Assembly (NCBI RefSeq): GCF_033097505.1
Contig: NZ_AP028654.1
Span: 1,508,001 to 1,572,000, forward strand
From: Helicovermis profundi
GTDB lineage: Bacteria > Bacillota > Clostridia > Peptostreptococcales > Acidaminobacteraceae
Length of the DNA: 64,000 bases
Reading direction: 5' to 3'
The notes beneath the pieces are model-generated. The model was not told where the DNA came from, did no database searches, and saw nothing but the letters and a program-made list of their open reading frames with translations. Made by a program: the position numbers and the translations under genes. How positions within the stretch are numbered: position 1 is the first letter of the stretch; each line of letters starts with the position of its first letter. Shown piece by piece: positions 9,454 through 19,128 of this stretch.

Positions 9454-11973
9454 TTGAATAAAATTTTGAATGCTTTATCAAATAAAATAAATAATAATTA
9501 TGGATCATCTTTGGTTTTTGTTATGATAATGATTTTTTTATTAATAATTTTAGGAACTGCAATGGTAGGTGCTACAGTTTTAAATTTTAAAGTTAGCAAT
9601 TTATCACAAAGTTCAAATAAAGCCTTCTATGTCAATGATGGTGCAATTGAAGAATCTTTAGTTGAAATTAATGAAATGTGTCATGAGGCGGAAATAAAAG
9701 CTAGTGATCATATAAATGATATTGATTCTCCTAGTTCTTATACTAAAGAAGGTAAATGGCAAAATTTTCTTAACAAGATTGAAATTGATAAAATTAATGG
9801 AACTTTAAATGAAGAAGAAGCGAATTATGAACTTCAAAAAGCATATGACAGAGAATTTGAAAAAGAATATTACTTATCTCTTTTACATTATACTGGTAAT
9901 AATGGATTTAATGATAATGATATTTTTTCAAAAGATTACATTTTACTTGATAATAGCAATAATTATGTTGATAAGAGTACTTTAGAGTTAAGAACAGATA
10001 TTGATCTTCAAGATAATTATAGGACGTCAATTGAGAATGTTGCATTTAAGCCAGAAGACGTTGATCAATTTTCAACTGCTAGTCTTTCTAATATTACTTT
10101 GTCAACGGCTTATGATTTGGTTAATGGATTAACTTTAGATATAGTAACAGATGGAACTTATAATATTTATAGAAAATCATTAGAGATCAATATTAAAATA
10201 ATTAAACCTCAATATAGCTATGTTATTTCAAATACAATTAAGAGTAAAGGTATAAAAGATAATACACTTTTACATAATAACCTTTCAGCATATGGAAATA
10301 TTGTTGTGGTTGGTGGAAAAGTAACGACAGATACAGATGTGTACTCATACGGTACCTATAAGGAGACTAATGAATATAGATATGATGACTTAGGTGGATT
10401 ATTAGTAGGACTCGATGAAAACGATACTAGTAAACTCGACTTAACTCCAAAGGGAATTTCAACTTCAGATATTATTAGTGCTAGTCTCAGTGGTAGTGGT
10501 GATATTGAAATTGGCGGTGATTTAAAAGTTAGATCTTCTATAAGACTTATGAAAAATAGTGCTAAAATAGATGTTAATGGTGATACTTATTCTAATTATT
10601 TATCAATTGATAAAACGGGGAATTCGGTAATAGCAAATTTTAAGAAAAATTTATATTTGATGGAGGATTTAAGAATTGAAGGCGATGATGCTTCAATTGA
10701 TATAGGAAATAAAAACGATAATGCTACAGGTACATTATGGACAATTCTAGATGGAAATCCAAGTAATTCTTCTGAAAGGGACGATCTATCTGGTAGTCTT
10801 ATAATTGCTACAAAATCTGCCAATACTTCTATTAGAGCTAATCATGTAATGATAGCTGGGATTGCATATCTCAATTATTATAGAGAGGAAAATTCTTCTA
10901 AATATTACTATCAAACAGGAGAATCGCTTATAACAAATAATAATTTAGATTACTATAACAATATTTTGCCAGGAGAATATGCTACTGCAAAATACGTTAA
11001 CTACCAAGGACAAATTCTAGTAGAACCAATTGATGGAAGTGGAAACATAATTAAGAGTAGTGAGTTTAAAGCAAATCATTTTATTGAATATGCTAATGCG
11101 CCTACTAATTCACACACTATATCATCACGGGATAGAAATATTTTGGATTTAGAATCTGTAGATGCTACTACTAATGAAAGTGCTGCTACTACATATAGTT
11201 CTAATTATTCTCAAGGTGTTATTATGACTAAAGGTCAAGTTATAAGCCCTAAAAGATCAATGATTCCTTCGTCTTTTAACATTGCAAGAGGTTCAAAGTG
11301 TATTGAGATAGATTCTAAAATTAATATTTTAGGTGATAGAAATTATGAAACTCATTCTAATCAAAATAATAGAATTGATGATTTTTTAAAACTTAATGGA
11401 ACTGTGGATATTCAAAAATCACTTGACCCAAATAATTTTATCTTTATTAACAGTGATCCTACAAAAGATATATATATCAATGTTCCGCAATCAATTATTT
11501 CTAATATAAATGATAATAATGCAGTAATAATAGCTGCTGATTCAAAATATAATGATATTAAAGGATTTATAGCAACTAAAGGTAGTGTATATATTTATTC
11601 AAGTGCAGGCAATACAATGAAATTTAATGGTCCGATTATTTCTAATAAGAATATTATAGTTTTTGGATCTGGAGAGAAGAAGTTTTTTAATAAACCTTCA
11701 AATTCTGAAGATTTATATGACTCATCACTAATTAATATTATTTCTAAAAACAATGAAGTTTATAGTGCAACTTATAGTGATATAGGTAAAGAGTTAATTA
11801 CAAATAAATCTGATGGAAATACAACGAGAAGTATTGACGGAAATTTATCTATGAGTGTTTTTCCTAATGATATACCGGTTGCTAAGCAAAATAATTCAAG
11901 TGTTTTATTAGGAATAACAAAGACAAGTAAGATAAAATCATATATAATAAAGTCATGGCATGAAGTAAAATAG
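9454..11973 (+). CDS. Large PilX-like pilus-associated protein
   Basis: This is an 839-residue protein with the PilX-type N-terminus: YGSSLVFVMIMIFLLIILG, a membrane helix lacking the leader Gly-Phe of true pilins, followed by the AFYVNDGAIEESL motif typical of PilX_N proteins. Residues about 280-480 contain short repeating Gly/Asp strands (SGSGDIEIGGDLKV, KIDVNGDTYSNYLSI) suggestive of a beta-helix. It could be a pilus-tip adhesin or an assembly factor. TTG start after AAGAGGTG. It ends the pilus operon. Confidence 0.72.
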   Translation: MNKILNALSNKINNNYGSSLVFVMIMIFLLIILGTAMVGATVLNFKVSNLSQSSNKAFYVNDGAIEESLVEINEMCHEAEIKASDHINDIDSPSSYTKEGKWQNFLNKIEIDKINGTLNEEEANYELQKAYDREFEKEYYLSLLHYTGNNGFNDNDIFSKDYILLDNSNNYVDKSTLELRTDIDLQDNYRTSIENVAFKPEDVDQFSTASLSNITLSTAYDLVNGLTLDIVTDGTYNIYRKSLEINIKIIKPQYSYVISNTIKSKGIKDNTLLHNNLSAYGNIVVVGGKVTTDTDVYSYGTYKETNEYRYDDLGGLLVGLDENDTSKLDLTPKGISTSDIISASLSGSGDIEIGGDLKVRSSIRLMKNSAKIDVNGDTYSNYLSIDKTGNSVIANFKKNLYLMEDLRIEGDDASIDIGNKNDNATGTLWTILDGNPSNSSERDDLSGSLIIATKSANTSIRANHVMIAGIAYLNYYREENSSKYYYQTGESLITNNNLDYYNNILPGEYATAKYVNYQGQILVEPIDGSGNIIKSSEFKANHFIEYANAPTNSHTISSRDRNILDLESVDATTNESAATTYSSNYSQGVIMTKGQVISPKRSMIPSSFNIARGSKCIEIDSKINILGDRNYETHSNQNNRIDDFLKLNGTVDIQKSLDPNNFIFINSDPTKDIYINVPQSIISNINDNNAVIIAADSKYNDIKGFIATKGSVYIYSSAGNTMKFNGPIISNKNIIVFGSGEKKFFNKPSNSEDLYDSSLINIISKNNEVYSATYSDIGKELITNKSDGNTTRSIDGNLSMSVFPNDIPVAKQNNSSVLLGITKTSKIKSYIIKSWHEVK

Positions 11974-12002
11974 TTGTATTTAATTCAAAGGAGCTGCTTA
12001 AT

Positions 12003-12272
12003 ATGAAACTTGTAAATTATATGGAAGTATCAGTAGAGCATTTTTTACCAAACTTATTACTAGCTTTTCCGAATATTTGTAAATGCGAACTCTGTTTATT
12101 AGATATAAAAGCGATTGCATTAAATAATCTTAAACCACATTATGTTGTTACTGAAAAAGGTGAACTTTATACAAAACTTGATGAAATGAAAGTTCAATTT
12201 GAAACTGATATTCTTAAAGCATTAATTGAAGCAATTTCTGTAGTTTCAAAACATCCAAGGCATAAAGTATAA
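12003..12272 (+). CDS. ComFB-family (late competence) protein
   Basis: This 89-residue protein carries the ComFB signature: an N-terminal NYMEVSVEHFLP helix, then CKCELCLLDIKAIALNNL with the CxC..C cysteines, the YVVTEKGELYTKL strand, and a C-terminal HPRH. Family members occur near competence or pilus genes and some bind cyclic dinucleotides in other bacteria; the role here is not shown. ATG at 12003 follows AAAGGAGCTG, 30 bases after the pilus operon. Confidence 0.85.
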   Translation: MKLVNYMEVSVEHFLPNLLLAFPNICKCELCLLDIKAIALNNLKPHYVVTEKGELYTKLDEMKVQFETDILKALIEAISVVSKHPRHKV

Positions 12273-12794
12273 ATGAAAGTATTTAATAATATATATTTAA
12301 TTGGAATGATGGGTTCAGGTAAATCATCCATATCAAAGCTGCTTTCTCATGAAATTAATTTTAAAGTAAGAGAAATGGATGAAATGATTGAAGAAAAATT
12401 TGGAAAAACTATTAATGACATATTTAATGAATTTGGAGAAAGTGAATTTAGAATTGTTGAATCTTTAGTATTAAATTCATTAAATCAAGAAAAAATGTGT
12501 ATAATTTCTACTGGTGGTGGAGTTATTTTAGAAAATGATTTTAATAAAATCAAGAAAAGTAATGCAGTTATTTATTTAAAATATAGTCCTAAATATTTAT
12601 TTCTTAACCTTAATAAATCTATTTCTAATAGGCCTTTATTAGATGAAGAAAATCTGTTAAATAAAATTAATGATTTATATAAAAAGAGGAACTTATTATA
12701 CAAAAGAGCATCAAATATTGTCATTGATTGTGATGGGAAAAATTTAGAAGATATAAAAATTGAAATACTTAATATTATTACTGTTCAAAAATAG
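12273..12794 (+). CDS. aroK: Shikimate kinase
   Basis: It phosphorylates shikimate to shikimate 3-phosphate. The 173-residue protein has Walker A GMMGSGKSS, the shikimate-binding Asp/Arg region (DEMIEE ... ESEFRIVES), the STGGGVIL loop and the lid NRPLL. It starts immediately after the ComFB stop and precedes the other aromatic-pathway gene aroQ. Confidence 0.95.
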   Translation: MKVFNNIYLIGMMGSGKSSISKLLSHEINFKVREMDEMIEEKFGKTINDIFNEFGESEFRIVESLVLNSLNQEKMCIISTGGGVILENDFNKIKKSNAVIYLKYSPKYLFLNLNKSISNRPLLDEENLLNKINDLYKKRNLLYKRASNIVIDCDGKNLEDIKIEILNIITVQK

Positions 12795-12834
12795 TGAATT
12801 ATGTTATTATATTACTGATATAGGAAGTGATTTT

Positions 12835-13287
12835 ATGAGTAGAGTTCTAATTATTAATGGACCAAACCTAAATCTACTAGGAATTAGGAAAAAAGAGCAT
12901 TATGGATCAGAAACTTTAGAAGATATTAATTTATTTATTAAGGAATACTTTGATAATACTGGTATTCTTTTTGATTTTTTTCAATCAAATTCTGAAGGTG
13001 AAATAATTGACAAAATTCATAAGTCCTTGGATACCAAAATAGATTATATTGTTATTAACCCTGGTGCTCTTACTCATTATAGTTATTCTATTAGAGATGC
13101 TATAGAAGCTGTAAGAATTCCAACGGTGGAAGTGCATTTATCAAATATTCATGCAAGAGAAAATTTTAGAGGCAAGTCAGTTATAGCACCAGTTTGTATA
13201 GGCCAAATATCTGGATTAAGAAAATTTGGTTATATATATGCAATAAATGCTTTAAAAGAAAAAAAAGATATTAATGGAGGTAAATAA
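12835..13287 (+). CDS. aroQ: Type II 3-dehydroquinate dehydratase
   Basis: It converts 3-dehydroquinate to 3-dehydroshikimate. The 150-residue protein starts with [19 protein letters not shown] (catalytic Arg/Tyr region), then [30 protein letters not shown] and [15 protein letters not shown] with the catalytic His. ATG at 12835 follows AGGAAGTGA; the frame is open 75 bases further upstream but that would overlap aroK. It ends 2 bases before efp. Confidence 0.95.
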   Translation: MSRVLIINGPNLNLLGIRKKEHYGSETLEDINLFIKEYFDNTGILFDFFQSNSEGEIIDKIHKSLDTKIDYIVINPGALTHYSYSIRDAIEAVRIPTVEVHLSNIHARENFRGKSVIAPVCIGQISGLRKFGYIYAINALKEKKDINGGK

Positions 13288-13289
13288 TA

Positions 13290-13847
13290 ATGATTTCAGC
13301 AGGTGATTTTCGTAAAGGTGTAACATTTGAGATGAATGGTCATCCTTTTGTAGTAGTTGATTTCCAACATGTTAAGCCTGGTAAAGGGGCGGCATTTGTT
13401 AGAACTAAATATAAAAACCTTATCACAGGAGCTATAAGAGAAGAAGCTTTTAATCCTTCTGATAAATTTCCAAAGGCTCATATAGAAACTTTTGATATGC
13501 AGTATTTATATTCAGATGGTGAACTTTATTACTTTATGGATAATACAACTTATGAACAAATTCCTCTTCCTTACGAACAAGTTGAAGATGCGATTAAATT
13601 TATTAAAGAAAATGATACAGCAAAAGTTAAATTTTATAAGGGTAAATGCTTTTTAGTTGAAGCACCTACTTTTGTAATACTTGAAATAAAAGAAACTGAA
13701 CCTGGTGTCAAAGGTGACACAGCGTCAAATGTTACAAAAAAAGCAACTCTTGAAACAGGAGCTGTAGTTAATGTTCCATTATTTGTCAATGAAGGTGACA
13801 AAGTAAAAATCGATACTCGAACAAGTGATTACTTGTCTAGAGCATAA
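13290..13847 (+). CDS. efp: Translation elongation factor P
   Basis: EF-P relieves ribosome stalling at polyproline. It is 185 residues with all three beta-barrel domains; Lys-32 in KPGKGAAF is the position modified in other species, and the C-terminal signature [17 protein letters not shown] is intact. No EF-P-modifying enzyme is visible in the window. The aroQ-efp linkage is common in Firmicutes. Confidence 0.97.
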   Translation: MISAGDFRKGVTFEMNGHPFVVVDFQHVKPGKGAAFVRTKYKNLITGAIREEAFNPSDKFPKAHIETFDMQYLYSDGELYYFMDNTTYEQIPLPYEQVEDAIKFIKENDTAKVKFYKGKCFLVEAPTFVILEIKETEPGVKGDTASNVTKKATLETGAVVNVPLFVNEGDKVKIDTRTSDYLSRA

Positions 13848-13871
13848 AAATTAAAAATAGGAGGTATTTGA

Positions 13872-14300
13872 ATGAGTTATTTATACGAAAAGGTATCATA
13901 TTTAAAAGGACTAGCTGATGGAATGAACATCAAAGAAGATACAAACGAAGGTAAATTAATGATTAATATGATTGAGGTAATCGAAGAATTAGCATTAGCT
14001 GTTGAAGATGTTCAAGAAGATATTGAATACATTGATGAAACAATTGACCTAATTGATGAAGATTTAACTGAAATCGAAGATGCTATTTACGAAGACGAAT
14101 TTTATGATGAATTTGAATGCCCAGAGTGTGGAGAGAAAATTTTTGTAAAAGAAGAAATGTTTGATGATGAATGTGAAGTTGAAGTTGAATGTCCAAGTTG
14201 CAAAGAAAAATTTATCGTTTACAATTTCGAATGTGATGAAGATGAATATGATTTAGAAGATTTTGAAGAAACTGAAGAAACAGACGAAGAAGAAAAGTAG
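13872..14300 (+). CDS. Acidic zinc-ribbon protein, CD1247-type
   Basis: This 142-residue protein resembles the family annotated as CD1247 N-terminal domain in Clostridia. It opens with YLYEKVSYLKGLADGM, continues as a Glu/Asp-rich helix that is probably coiled, and has a zinc ribbon (CPECGEK ... CPSCKEK), then a strongly acidic tail. Function unknown. ATG follows ATAGGAGGTATTTGA. A strong terminator follows the stop codon. Confidence 0.75.
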   Translation: MSYLYEKVSYLKGLADGMNIKEDTNEGKLMINMIEVIEELALAVEDVQEDIEYIDETIDLIDEDLTEIEDAIYEDEFYDEFECPECGEKIFVKEEMFDDECEVEVECPSCKEKFIVYNFECDEDEYDLEDFEETEETDEEEK

Positions 14301-14311
14301 CAAAAAAAAAT

Positions 14312-14332
14312 GCCCGATTCTTAGAATCGGGC
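14312..14332 (+). terminator. Rho-independent terminator after the CD1247-type gene
   Basis: A perfect nine-pair stem, GCCCGATTC / GAATCGGGC, encloses TTA and is followed by TATTTATTT. An A-run precedes it, so it could also work on the other strand. It separates the aroK-efp group from the following operon. Confidence 0.85.
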
Positions 14333-14339
14333 TATTTAT

Positions 14340-14369
14340 TTGCTAATTTAATATAAAATTTGGTATAAT
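14340..14369 (+). promoter_or_regulatory. Promoter of the asp23-nusB-xseAB-ispA operon
   Basis: TTGCTA (14340-14345), an 18-base spacer and TATAAT (14364-14369) with an extended TGG. It lies between a terminator and the first gene of the operon. Confidence 0.65.
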
Positions 14370-14411
14370 ATTTATAGTAATGTAGTTTATGTTTTATTAG
14401 GAGGAATTGTT

Positions 14412-14807
14412 ATGGCTGAAAATACAAATATTGATTCTTTAGAATATGGAAATGTAAATATATCAGATGACGTAATTGGTATAATTACTTCTATTGCAGC
14501 ATCAGAAATTAAAGGTGTAAGTGGTTTATATGGTGGTTTTACAGATAATTTAGGAGAAAAACTAGGTATAAAAAACCTTAAAAAAGGAATAAAAATTGAT
14601 ATTCAAGATGAAAAAGTGAATGTATTATTAAATATTGTAGTTGATTATGGTATAAAAATACCTGATATTTCATGGAAAATTCAGGAGAATGTTAAAAATG
14701 CGATTGAATCTATGACTGGTTTACTTGTTAACGAAGTAAATATACATGTACATGGTATAAACATCAGCAAAAAAACTGTTAAGGACACTTTGGAAGAAGA
14801 ACTGTAA
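14412..14807 (+). CDS. yqhY: Asp23/Gls24 family envelope stress protein
   Basis: This 131-residue Asp23 protein has the usual pattern: [26 protein letters not shown], then [23 protein letters not shown] and the C-terminal [12 protein letters not shown]. In Bacillus the member next to nusB (YqhY) influences lipid metabolism; here only the context matches. ATG follows AGGAGGAATTGTT. Confidence 0.9.
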   Translation: MAENTNIDSLEYGNVNISDDVIGIITSIAASEIKGVSGLYGGFTDNLGEKLGIKNLKKGIKIDIQDEKVNVLLNIVVDYGIKIPDISWKIQENVKNAIESMTGLLVNEVNIHVHGINISKKTVKDTLEEEL

Positions 14808-14818
14808 TTGGAGGAAAA

Positions 14819-15217
14819 ATGAGTAGAAAGTTAGCAAGAGAGTATGCTATGAATTCGTTGTTTCAAATGGAAATTAAGAATGAGTTTGAGTATGAATTAA
14901 TTGAAAAATATATTAATAATGTTACAAATCAAAACAAAGAAAAATTGTATATTAAAAACGTTGTAAACTTCTTCTTAATCAATAAGGTAGATATTGATAA
15001 GACGATTACAGAAAATCTAAAAGATTGGGATATTGAAAGACTTCCTAAGGTAGATTTATCAATTCTTAGACTTGCGATAACAGAACTTTTTTATGCAGAT
15101 GATATTCCAAATAAAGTCGCAATAAATGAAGCAATTGAATTATCAAAAAAATTTGGTGATGAAGAATCTTCAAATTTTGTGAATGGTGTTCTAGGATCTA
15201 TTATTAAAACTATATAA
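14819..15217 (+). CDS. nusB: Transcription antitermination factor NusB
   Basis: NusB binds boxA RNA with NusE for rRNA antitermination. The protein is 132 residues, all-helical, with N-terminal [17 protein letters not shown] and C-terminal [19 protein letters not shown] followed by FVNGVLGSI, which are the family hallmarks. It starts after GGAGGAAAA, 11 bases behind asp23. Confidence 0.95.
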   Translation: MSRKLAREYAMNSLFQMEIKNEFEYELIEKYINNVTNQNKEKLYIKNVVNFFLINKVDIDKTITENLKDWDIERLPKVDLSILRLAITELFYADDIPNKVAINEAIELSKKFGDEESSNFVNGVLGSIIKTI

Positions 15218-15229
15218 AGTGGTGAACTT

Positions 15230-16447
15230 ATGAAGATACGTGCACTTTCTGTAACGGAACTTAATAAATATATAAAAAGAACATTAGATATTGATCCTAT
15301 ACTTAGTTCACTTACTGTAATTGGTGAGGTTTCAAATTACAAATTACACAGTAGTGGCCATACCTACTTTACTTTGAAAGATGAAGACTCAAAAATCAAT
15401 TGTGTTTTGTTTTCTCGTGACGCCTCACATAATACTTTGAATTTAGAAAATGGCCAAAGTGTTAAAGTCAAAGGCTATATTTCTGTATATCCAAGAGACG
15501 GAAAATATCAATTATATGTAAAAGAAATAGAAAGTAATGGAATTGGGACTTTATATGAAAAATTTGAGTTTCTTAAAAACGAACTTAAAAAAAGAGGTTA
15601 TTTTGATAGTTCCCTTAAAAAAGAAATTCCTGAGTTTCCTAAAAAAATTGCTGTTATTACGTCTCCTACGGGTTCTGCAATTAGGGACATAATTAATGTA
15701 ATAAAAAGACGAACTAAAAGAAGTGATATTTTAGTTATACCAGTACGTGTTCAGGGAAAAGAATCATCTGTCGAAATTGTAAATGCAATTAAAACTGCAA
15801 ATAGTTTAAGTGATATTGACTTAATTATCTTGGCACGTGGTGGCGGTTCTATTGAGGAGTTATGGTCTTTTAATGAAGAAAATGTGGCTGTTGAAATATT
15901 TAAGTCGTCTATTCCAGTAATTTCAGGAGTAGGGCATGAAACTGACTTTACAATAGCTGATTTAGTATCTGATCTTAGAGCGCCAACACCTTCTGCAGCA
16001 GCAGAACTTGCTGTGAAAAATGAGATTATGCTTATAGATGAATTACATTCCTTATATTTATCTATTAAGAATCAAATTAAAAGAAATTTATATTCCAAAA
16101 GATCAGAAATTAAGTATTATAGTAAAGAGCAATTACTTAAAAATGTTTCTGAGAAAATAAATATTGCCTCATTAGAAATTGATAGTTATTACGACAAGGT
16201 CAAACTTATTAACACTTTTAAGTTAAATGATTATAGAAATACGCTCAATAGTGCTATTGCTCTTATGAACGCATTAAATCCATTAGAGTTACTTGGAAAA
16301 GGTTATGTTATTACCGAAAAAAATAATTTGCTTATTAATTCAGTAAAGATGCTTAAAAATAAAGATACTATATGTATTAAATATATCGATGGAATAGCTA
16401 ATTGTGAAGTTAGAAAAATCGAAGAAGGTGAAAACTATGGCAAGTAA
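15230..16447 (+). CDS. xseA: Exodeoxyribonuclease VII large subunit
   Basis: This is the catalytic subunit of the single-strand DNA exonuclease VII. It is 405 residues: N-terminal OB fold (SVTELNKYIKRTLD ... GEVSNYKLHSSGHTYFTLKD), catalytic domain with ITSPTGSAIRDI, LARGGGSIEELWSFN and GVGHETDFTIADLVSDLRAPTPSAAAE, and a helical C-terminus. folD, often between nusB and xseA, is absent here. It overlaps xseB by 11 bases. Confidence 0.97.
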   Translation: MKIRALSVTELNKYIKRTLDIDPILSSLTVIGEVSNYKLHSSGHTYFTLKDEDSKINCVLFSRDASHNTLNLENGQSVKVKGYISVYPRDGKYQLYVKEIESNGIGTLYEKFEFLKNELKKRGYFDSSLKKEIPEFPKKIAVITSPTGSAIRDIINVIKRRTKRSDILVIPVRVQGKESSVEIVNAIKTANSLSDIDLIILARGGGSIEELWSFNEENVAVEIFKSSIPVISGVGHETDFTIADLVSDLRAPTPSAAAELAVKNEIMLIDELHSLYLSIKNQIKRNLYSKRSEIKYYSKEQLLKNVSEKINIASLEIDSYYDKVKLINTFKLNDYRNTLNSAIALMNALNPLELLGKGYVITEKNNLLINSVKMLKNKDTICIKYIDGIANCEVRKIEEGENYGK

Positions 16448-16673
16448 AAAAAATAATTTTGAAGACAATTTAGAAACTCTAAAGACAATTGTACATAAAC
16501 TTGAAAATAATGAGCCGTCTTTAGACGAATCGTTAAAACTATTTGAAGATGGAATTAAAGTATACAGAAAATGTTTAAATACACTTGAAAAAGCGGAGAA
16601 TAAAGTTAAAATATTAATTGAAGAGAATGATGCTTTAGTTGAGAAAAATTTTGATGGTGAGCAAAATGATTAA
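16437..16673 (+). CDS. xseB: Exodeoxyribonuclease VII small subunit
   Basis: This is the 78-residue helical hairpin partner of XseA, containing FEDNLETLKTIVHKLENNE and the LDESLKLFEDGIKVYRKC segment. ATG at 16437 follows GAAGGTGA inside the end of xseA; a longer frame from 16404 would only extend into xseA without a ribosome site. Confidence 0.93.
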   Translation: MASKKNNFEDNLETLKTIVHKLENNEPSLDESLKLFEDGIKVYRKCLNTLEKAENKVKILIEENDALVEKNFDGEQND

Positions 16674-17562
16674 TGATGAAAAATTTGTTAAATTAAAAAC
16701 AATTATTGAAAAAGAATTACTAAATGTTTTTCCTTCAAACTTAGATTCATATCAACAGTTGATAACAGATGCAATGAAATACAGTTTGATTTCAGGTGGA
16801 AAAAGAATAAGGCCAATTTTAGCAATCGCAGTTTTTGAGCTTTTTTCAGTGGTAGACGATTTATCCGTAAAATTCCTTTCATCTATTGAGATGATTCATA
16901 CTTATTCTTTGATACATGATGACCTTCCTTCAATGGATAACGACTTATTAAGGCGAGGAAAGCCTACATTACATATTGAATATGGTGAGGATGTTGCAGT
17001 TCTAGCAGGTGATGCTCTTCTTAATTTAGCATTTGAAAATATGATTAAAATTGCAATTGATTCAAATGGAAACAATAGTTATAAGTATTTAAAAGCGATG
17101 AATGTAATTGCATCATCTTCTGGCTATAGAGGAATGATATTAGGGCAAATTGCAGATATTAAATCTGAAGGTATAAAAATTGATAAAGAAACTCTTGACT
17201 ACATTAATTTAAATAAAACTGGTCAATTAATAAAAGCTTCTATGTTAAGCGGTGCTATTATTGGAAATGCTTCGGATGAAGATTTAAAACGCGTGAAAAA
17301 AATTGCGCTAAATATTGGAAAAGCTTTTCAAATTGTAGATGATATACTTGACATTGAGGGTAGCGAAGAAAAATTAGGTAAAACTACCGGCAGCGACGAG
17401 GTAAATGGTAAAGTTACGTATCCAAGTCTAATTGGAATAGAGAATTCAAAGAAAGAAGTTGAAAAGTTGTCTATGAATTCAATAAAAATACTCAGAGAAA
17501 TAAATGCTGATACTGTCTTTTTGGAAAAACTAATACTTTTTTTGATAAATAGAGAAAAATAG
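16666..17562 (+). CDS. ispA: Polyprenyl (farnesyl/geranylgeranyl) diphosphate synthase
   Basis: It condenses IPP with allylic diphosphates. The 298-residue protein has both aspartate-rich motifs: DDLPSMDNDLLRRGKPT (DDxxxxD) and DDILDIEGSEE, and GGKRIRPIL. The chain-length class (C15 or C20) cannot be fixed by eye. ATG 16666 follows GGTGA and overlaps the xseB stop; it shares an operon with dxs, so isoprenoid supply genes are grouped. Confidence 0.95.
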   Translation: MINDEKFVKLKTIIEKELLNVFPSNLDSYQQLITDAMKYSLISGGKRIRPILAIAVFELFSVVDDLSVKFLSSIEMIHTYSLIHDDLPSMDNDLLRRGKPTLHIEYGEDVAVLAGDALLNLAFENMIKIAIDSNGNNSYKYLKAMNVIASSSGYRGMILGQIADIKSEGIKIDKETLDYINLNKTGQLIKASMLSGAIIGNASDEDLKRVKKIALNIGKAFQIVDDILDIEGSEEKLGKTTGSDEVNGKVTYPSLIGIENSKKEVEKLSMNSIKILREINADTVFLEKLILFLINREK

Positions 17563-17570
17563 GTGATAGA

Positions 17571-18014
17571 ATGAATTTTTTTGAAGGAATAATAATAAAT
17601 CCGGCTTTTCAGGTCGCGTTCTGTGCTTGGTTAATTGCACAAATATTAAAAGTTTTTACAAATTTGTATAAGTATAAAAAACTAGATTTGTATAGATTAA
17701 TTGGTTCTGGTGGAATGCCTAGTAGCCATTCGTCATTTGTAATGGGTCTTTCTACTGCGGTAGGACTTATAGATGGATGGGATTCGTCGATTTATGCAAT
17801 TTCACTAGTATTTGCACTAATTGTTATGTATGATGCTTCTGGAGTTAGAAGGTCAGTTGGTAAGCAAGCAATTATTATTAATCATATTATTACAGATTTT
17901 TATAAAACGCACCAAATAAAAGAAGAAAAATTAAAAGAACTTGTAGGTCACACCCCGTTTGAAGTTTTTGCAGGTGCAATATTAGGCATCATTTTTGCAA
18001 ATTTAATGATTTAA
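17571..18014 (+). CDS. Divergent PAP2-family membrane protein
   Basis: This 147-residue protein of the acid-phosphatase-related (YuiD/DUF212) family has several hydrophobic segments and the conserved GGMPSSHSSFVMGLSTAVG and YDASGVRRSVGKQA motifs, plus a C-terminal LVGHTPFEVFAGAILG. It may act on a polyprenyl or lipid phosphate, which fits the neighbouring ispA and dxs, but the substrate is unknown. ATG follows ATAGGTGATAGA. Confidence 0.88.
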   Translation: MNFFEGIIINPAFQVAFCAWLIAQILKVFTNLYKYKKLDLYRLIGSGGMPSSHSSFVMGLSTAVGLIDGWDSSIYAISLVFALIVMYDASGVRRSVGKQAIIINHIITDFYKTHQIKEEKLKELVGHTPFEVFAGAILGIIFANLMI

Positions 18015-18018
18015 TTTA

Positions 18019-18530
18019 GTGGCACAGTATTCTAGTCAATAACTATAATTTTGAAGGCGTGGCTAAAAATTCGCCAAAGGGCACATCGATGAAGCTCCTG
18101 GTTGCTGCTTTTGACGCCCAGTTGAGGGCAGTTTCTGGGAGAAAGGGAAAGGGGGCGATCCGCAATGGCATGCGGGCGATGACCCTCTTTTCCGTGGAGA
18201 CTCACTACTTTTACTGTGAGATTACACCTGCATTGTGGTGAAAGCTACTTGTAGTGTAGCCTGCCTTGAGTGGAACTGGTAGAAGAATCAATAAAAGGTT
18301 CGAAACCTTTTCTGCAAAAGAGGCTAAGAGTTATAAGATTTGCCGAGGAAAACTCCTAGACTGATGTATGTTGGGGATTGCAGTACGGTCTAAGTGGCGA
18401 TTCAGTTATATATTAGGTGACTATATATATATCGATTTAAAGGGGAACCACTGATTTGGCGACAAACCAGTATTGATATGGGAAATCCTACTGAACCTAA
18501 GCCGTAAGATTAACTCAACATACAGCCACT
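18019..18530 (+). ncRNA. OLE RNA (ornate large extremophilic RNA)
   Basis: A 556-base gap contains a block visibly richer in G and C than its surroundings. The two ends pair: AGTGGC at 18019-18024 with GCCACT at 18525-18530, defining a 512-nt unit. Position and partner fit OLE RNA: it lies between the ispA region and dxs, directly upstream of a gene for OapA, the membrane protein that binds OLE RNA in Bacillus halodurans. Known OLE RNAs are about 600 nt, form membrane-associated complexes and affect tolerance of alcohol, cold and metal stress. Family assignment rests on synteny plus oapA and recognisable sequence; the inner stems were not modelled. Confidence 0.85.
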
Positions 18531-18570
18531 TTATATATTATATTTAATCCGAATATAAGGATGTAACAAT

Positions 18571-19128
18571 ATGAAGAAAATAAAAATTAATAAATGGATA
18601 ATAAGAGTTACTTTGTTAACTTTTGTATTGGCTATACTAATGAGTATAGTTTCAGAAAATTTACTTAGAAACTTAAACATTTTTTTTGCAAGTGTAATTT
18701 TAATTGTTATTATTGGAATTGGTGTGTTGTTTGATACAATTGGAATTGCAGTCACGGCGGCGGACTTAAAACCATTTAACTCTATGGCTGCTAAAAAAAT
18801 AATGAGTGCGAAATTTTCCTTAAAATTATTAAATAATGCGAGTCAAGTTTCTAATTTTTGCAATGATGTTATTGGAGATATATCAGGTATTGTTAGTGGA
18901 TCTGCTGTAGCAATTATAGTACTAAAAATTTTGTATTATAGTAAGTCTTCAAATGAAATAATTTACTCTATTTTATTAAGTGGTTTTGTAGCAGCACTAA
19001 CTGTTGGCGGAAAAGCATTTGGCAAAGAAATGGCTATAACCAATTCTAAAGAAATAGTAGGATTCGTTGGAAAAATACTATATCTTATATACAAGAAAAC
19101 TGGATTCGAAATATATAAAAAAGATTAA
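18571..19128 (+). CDS. oapA: OLE-associated membrane protein OapA
   Basis: This 185-residue membrane protein has hydrophobic segments near 10-28 and 37-55 and two weaker ones toward the C-terminus (about 105-120 and 130-145). The segment GVLFDTIGIAVTAADLKPF (Asp-55, Asp-65) and NNASQVSNFCNDVIGDISG match the OapA pattern as I remember it. OapA dimers bind OLE RNA and place it at the membrane. It begins 40 bases after the RNA's closing stem, behind AAGGATGT, and is followed by a hairpin and dxs. Confidence 0.87.
   Translation: MKKIKINKWIIRVTLLTFVLAILMSIVSENLLRNLNIFFASVILIVIIGIGVLFDTIGIAVTAADLKPFNSMAAKKIMSAKFSLKLLNNASQVSNFCNDVIGDISGIVSGSAVAIIVLKILYYSKSSNEIIYSILLSGFVAALTVGGKAFGKEMAITNSKEIVGFVGKILYLIYKKTGFEIYKKD

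Noticed and set aside
18059-18241. 60-codon open frame inside the gap before oapA
   Set aside because: It lies wholly within the structured OLE RNA, has no ribosome site, and its apparent composition reflects RNA structure rather than protein.
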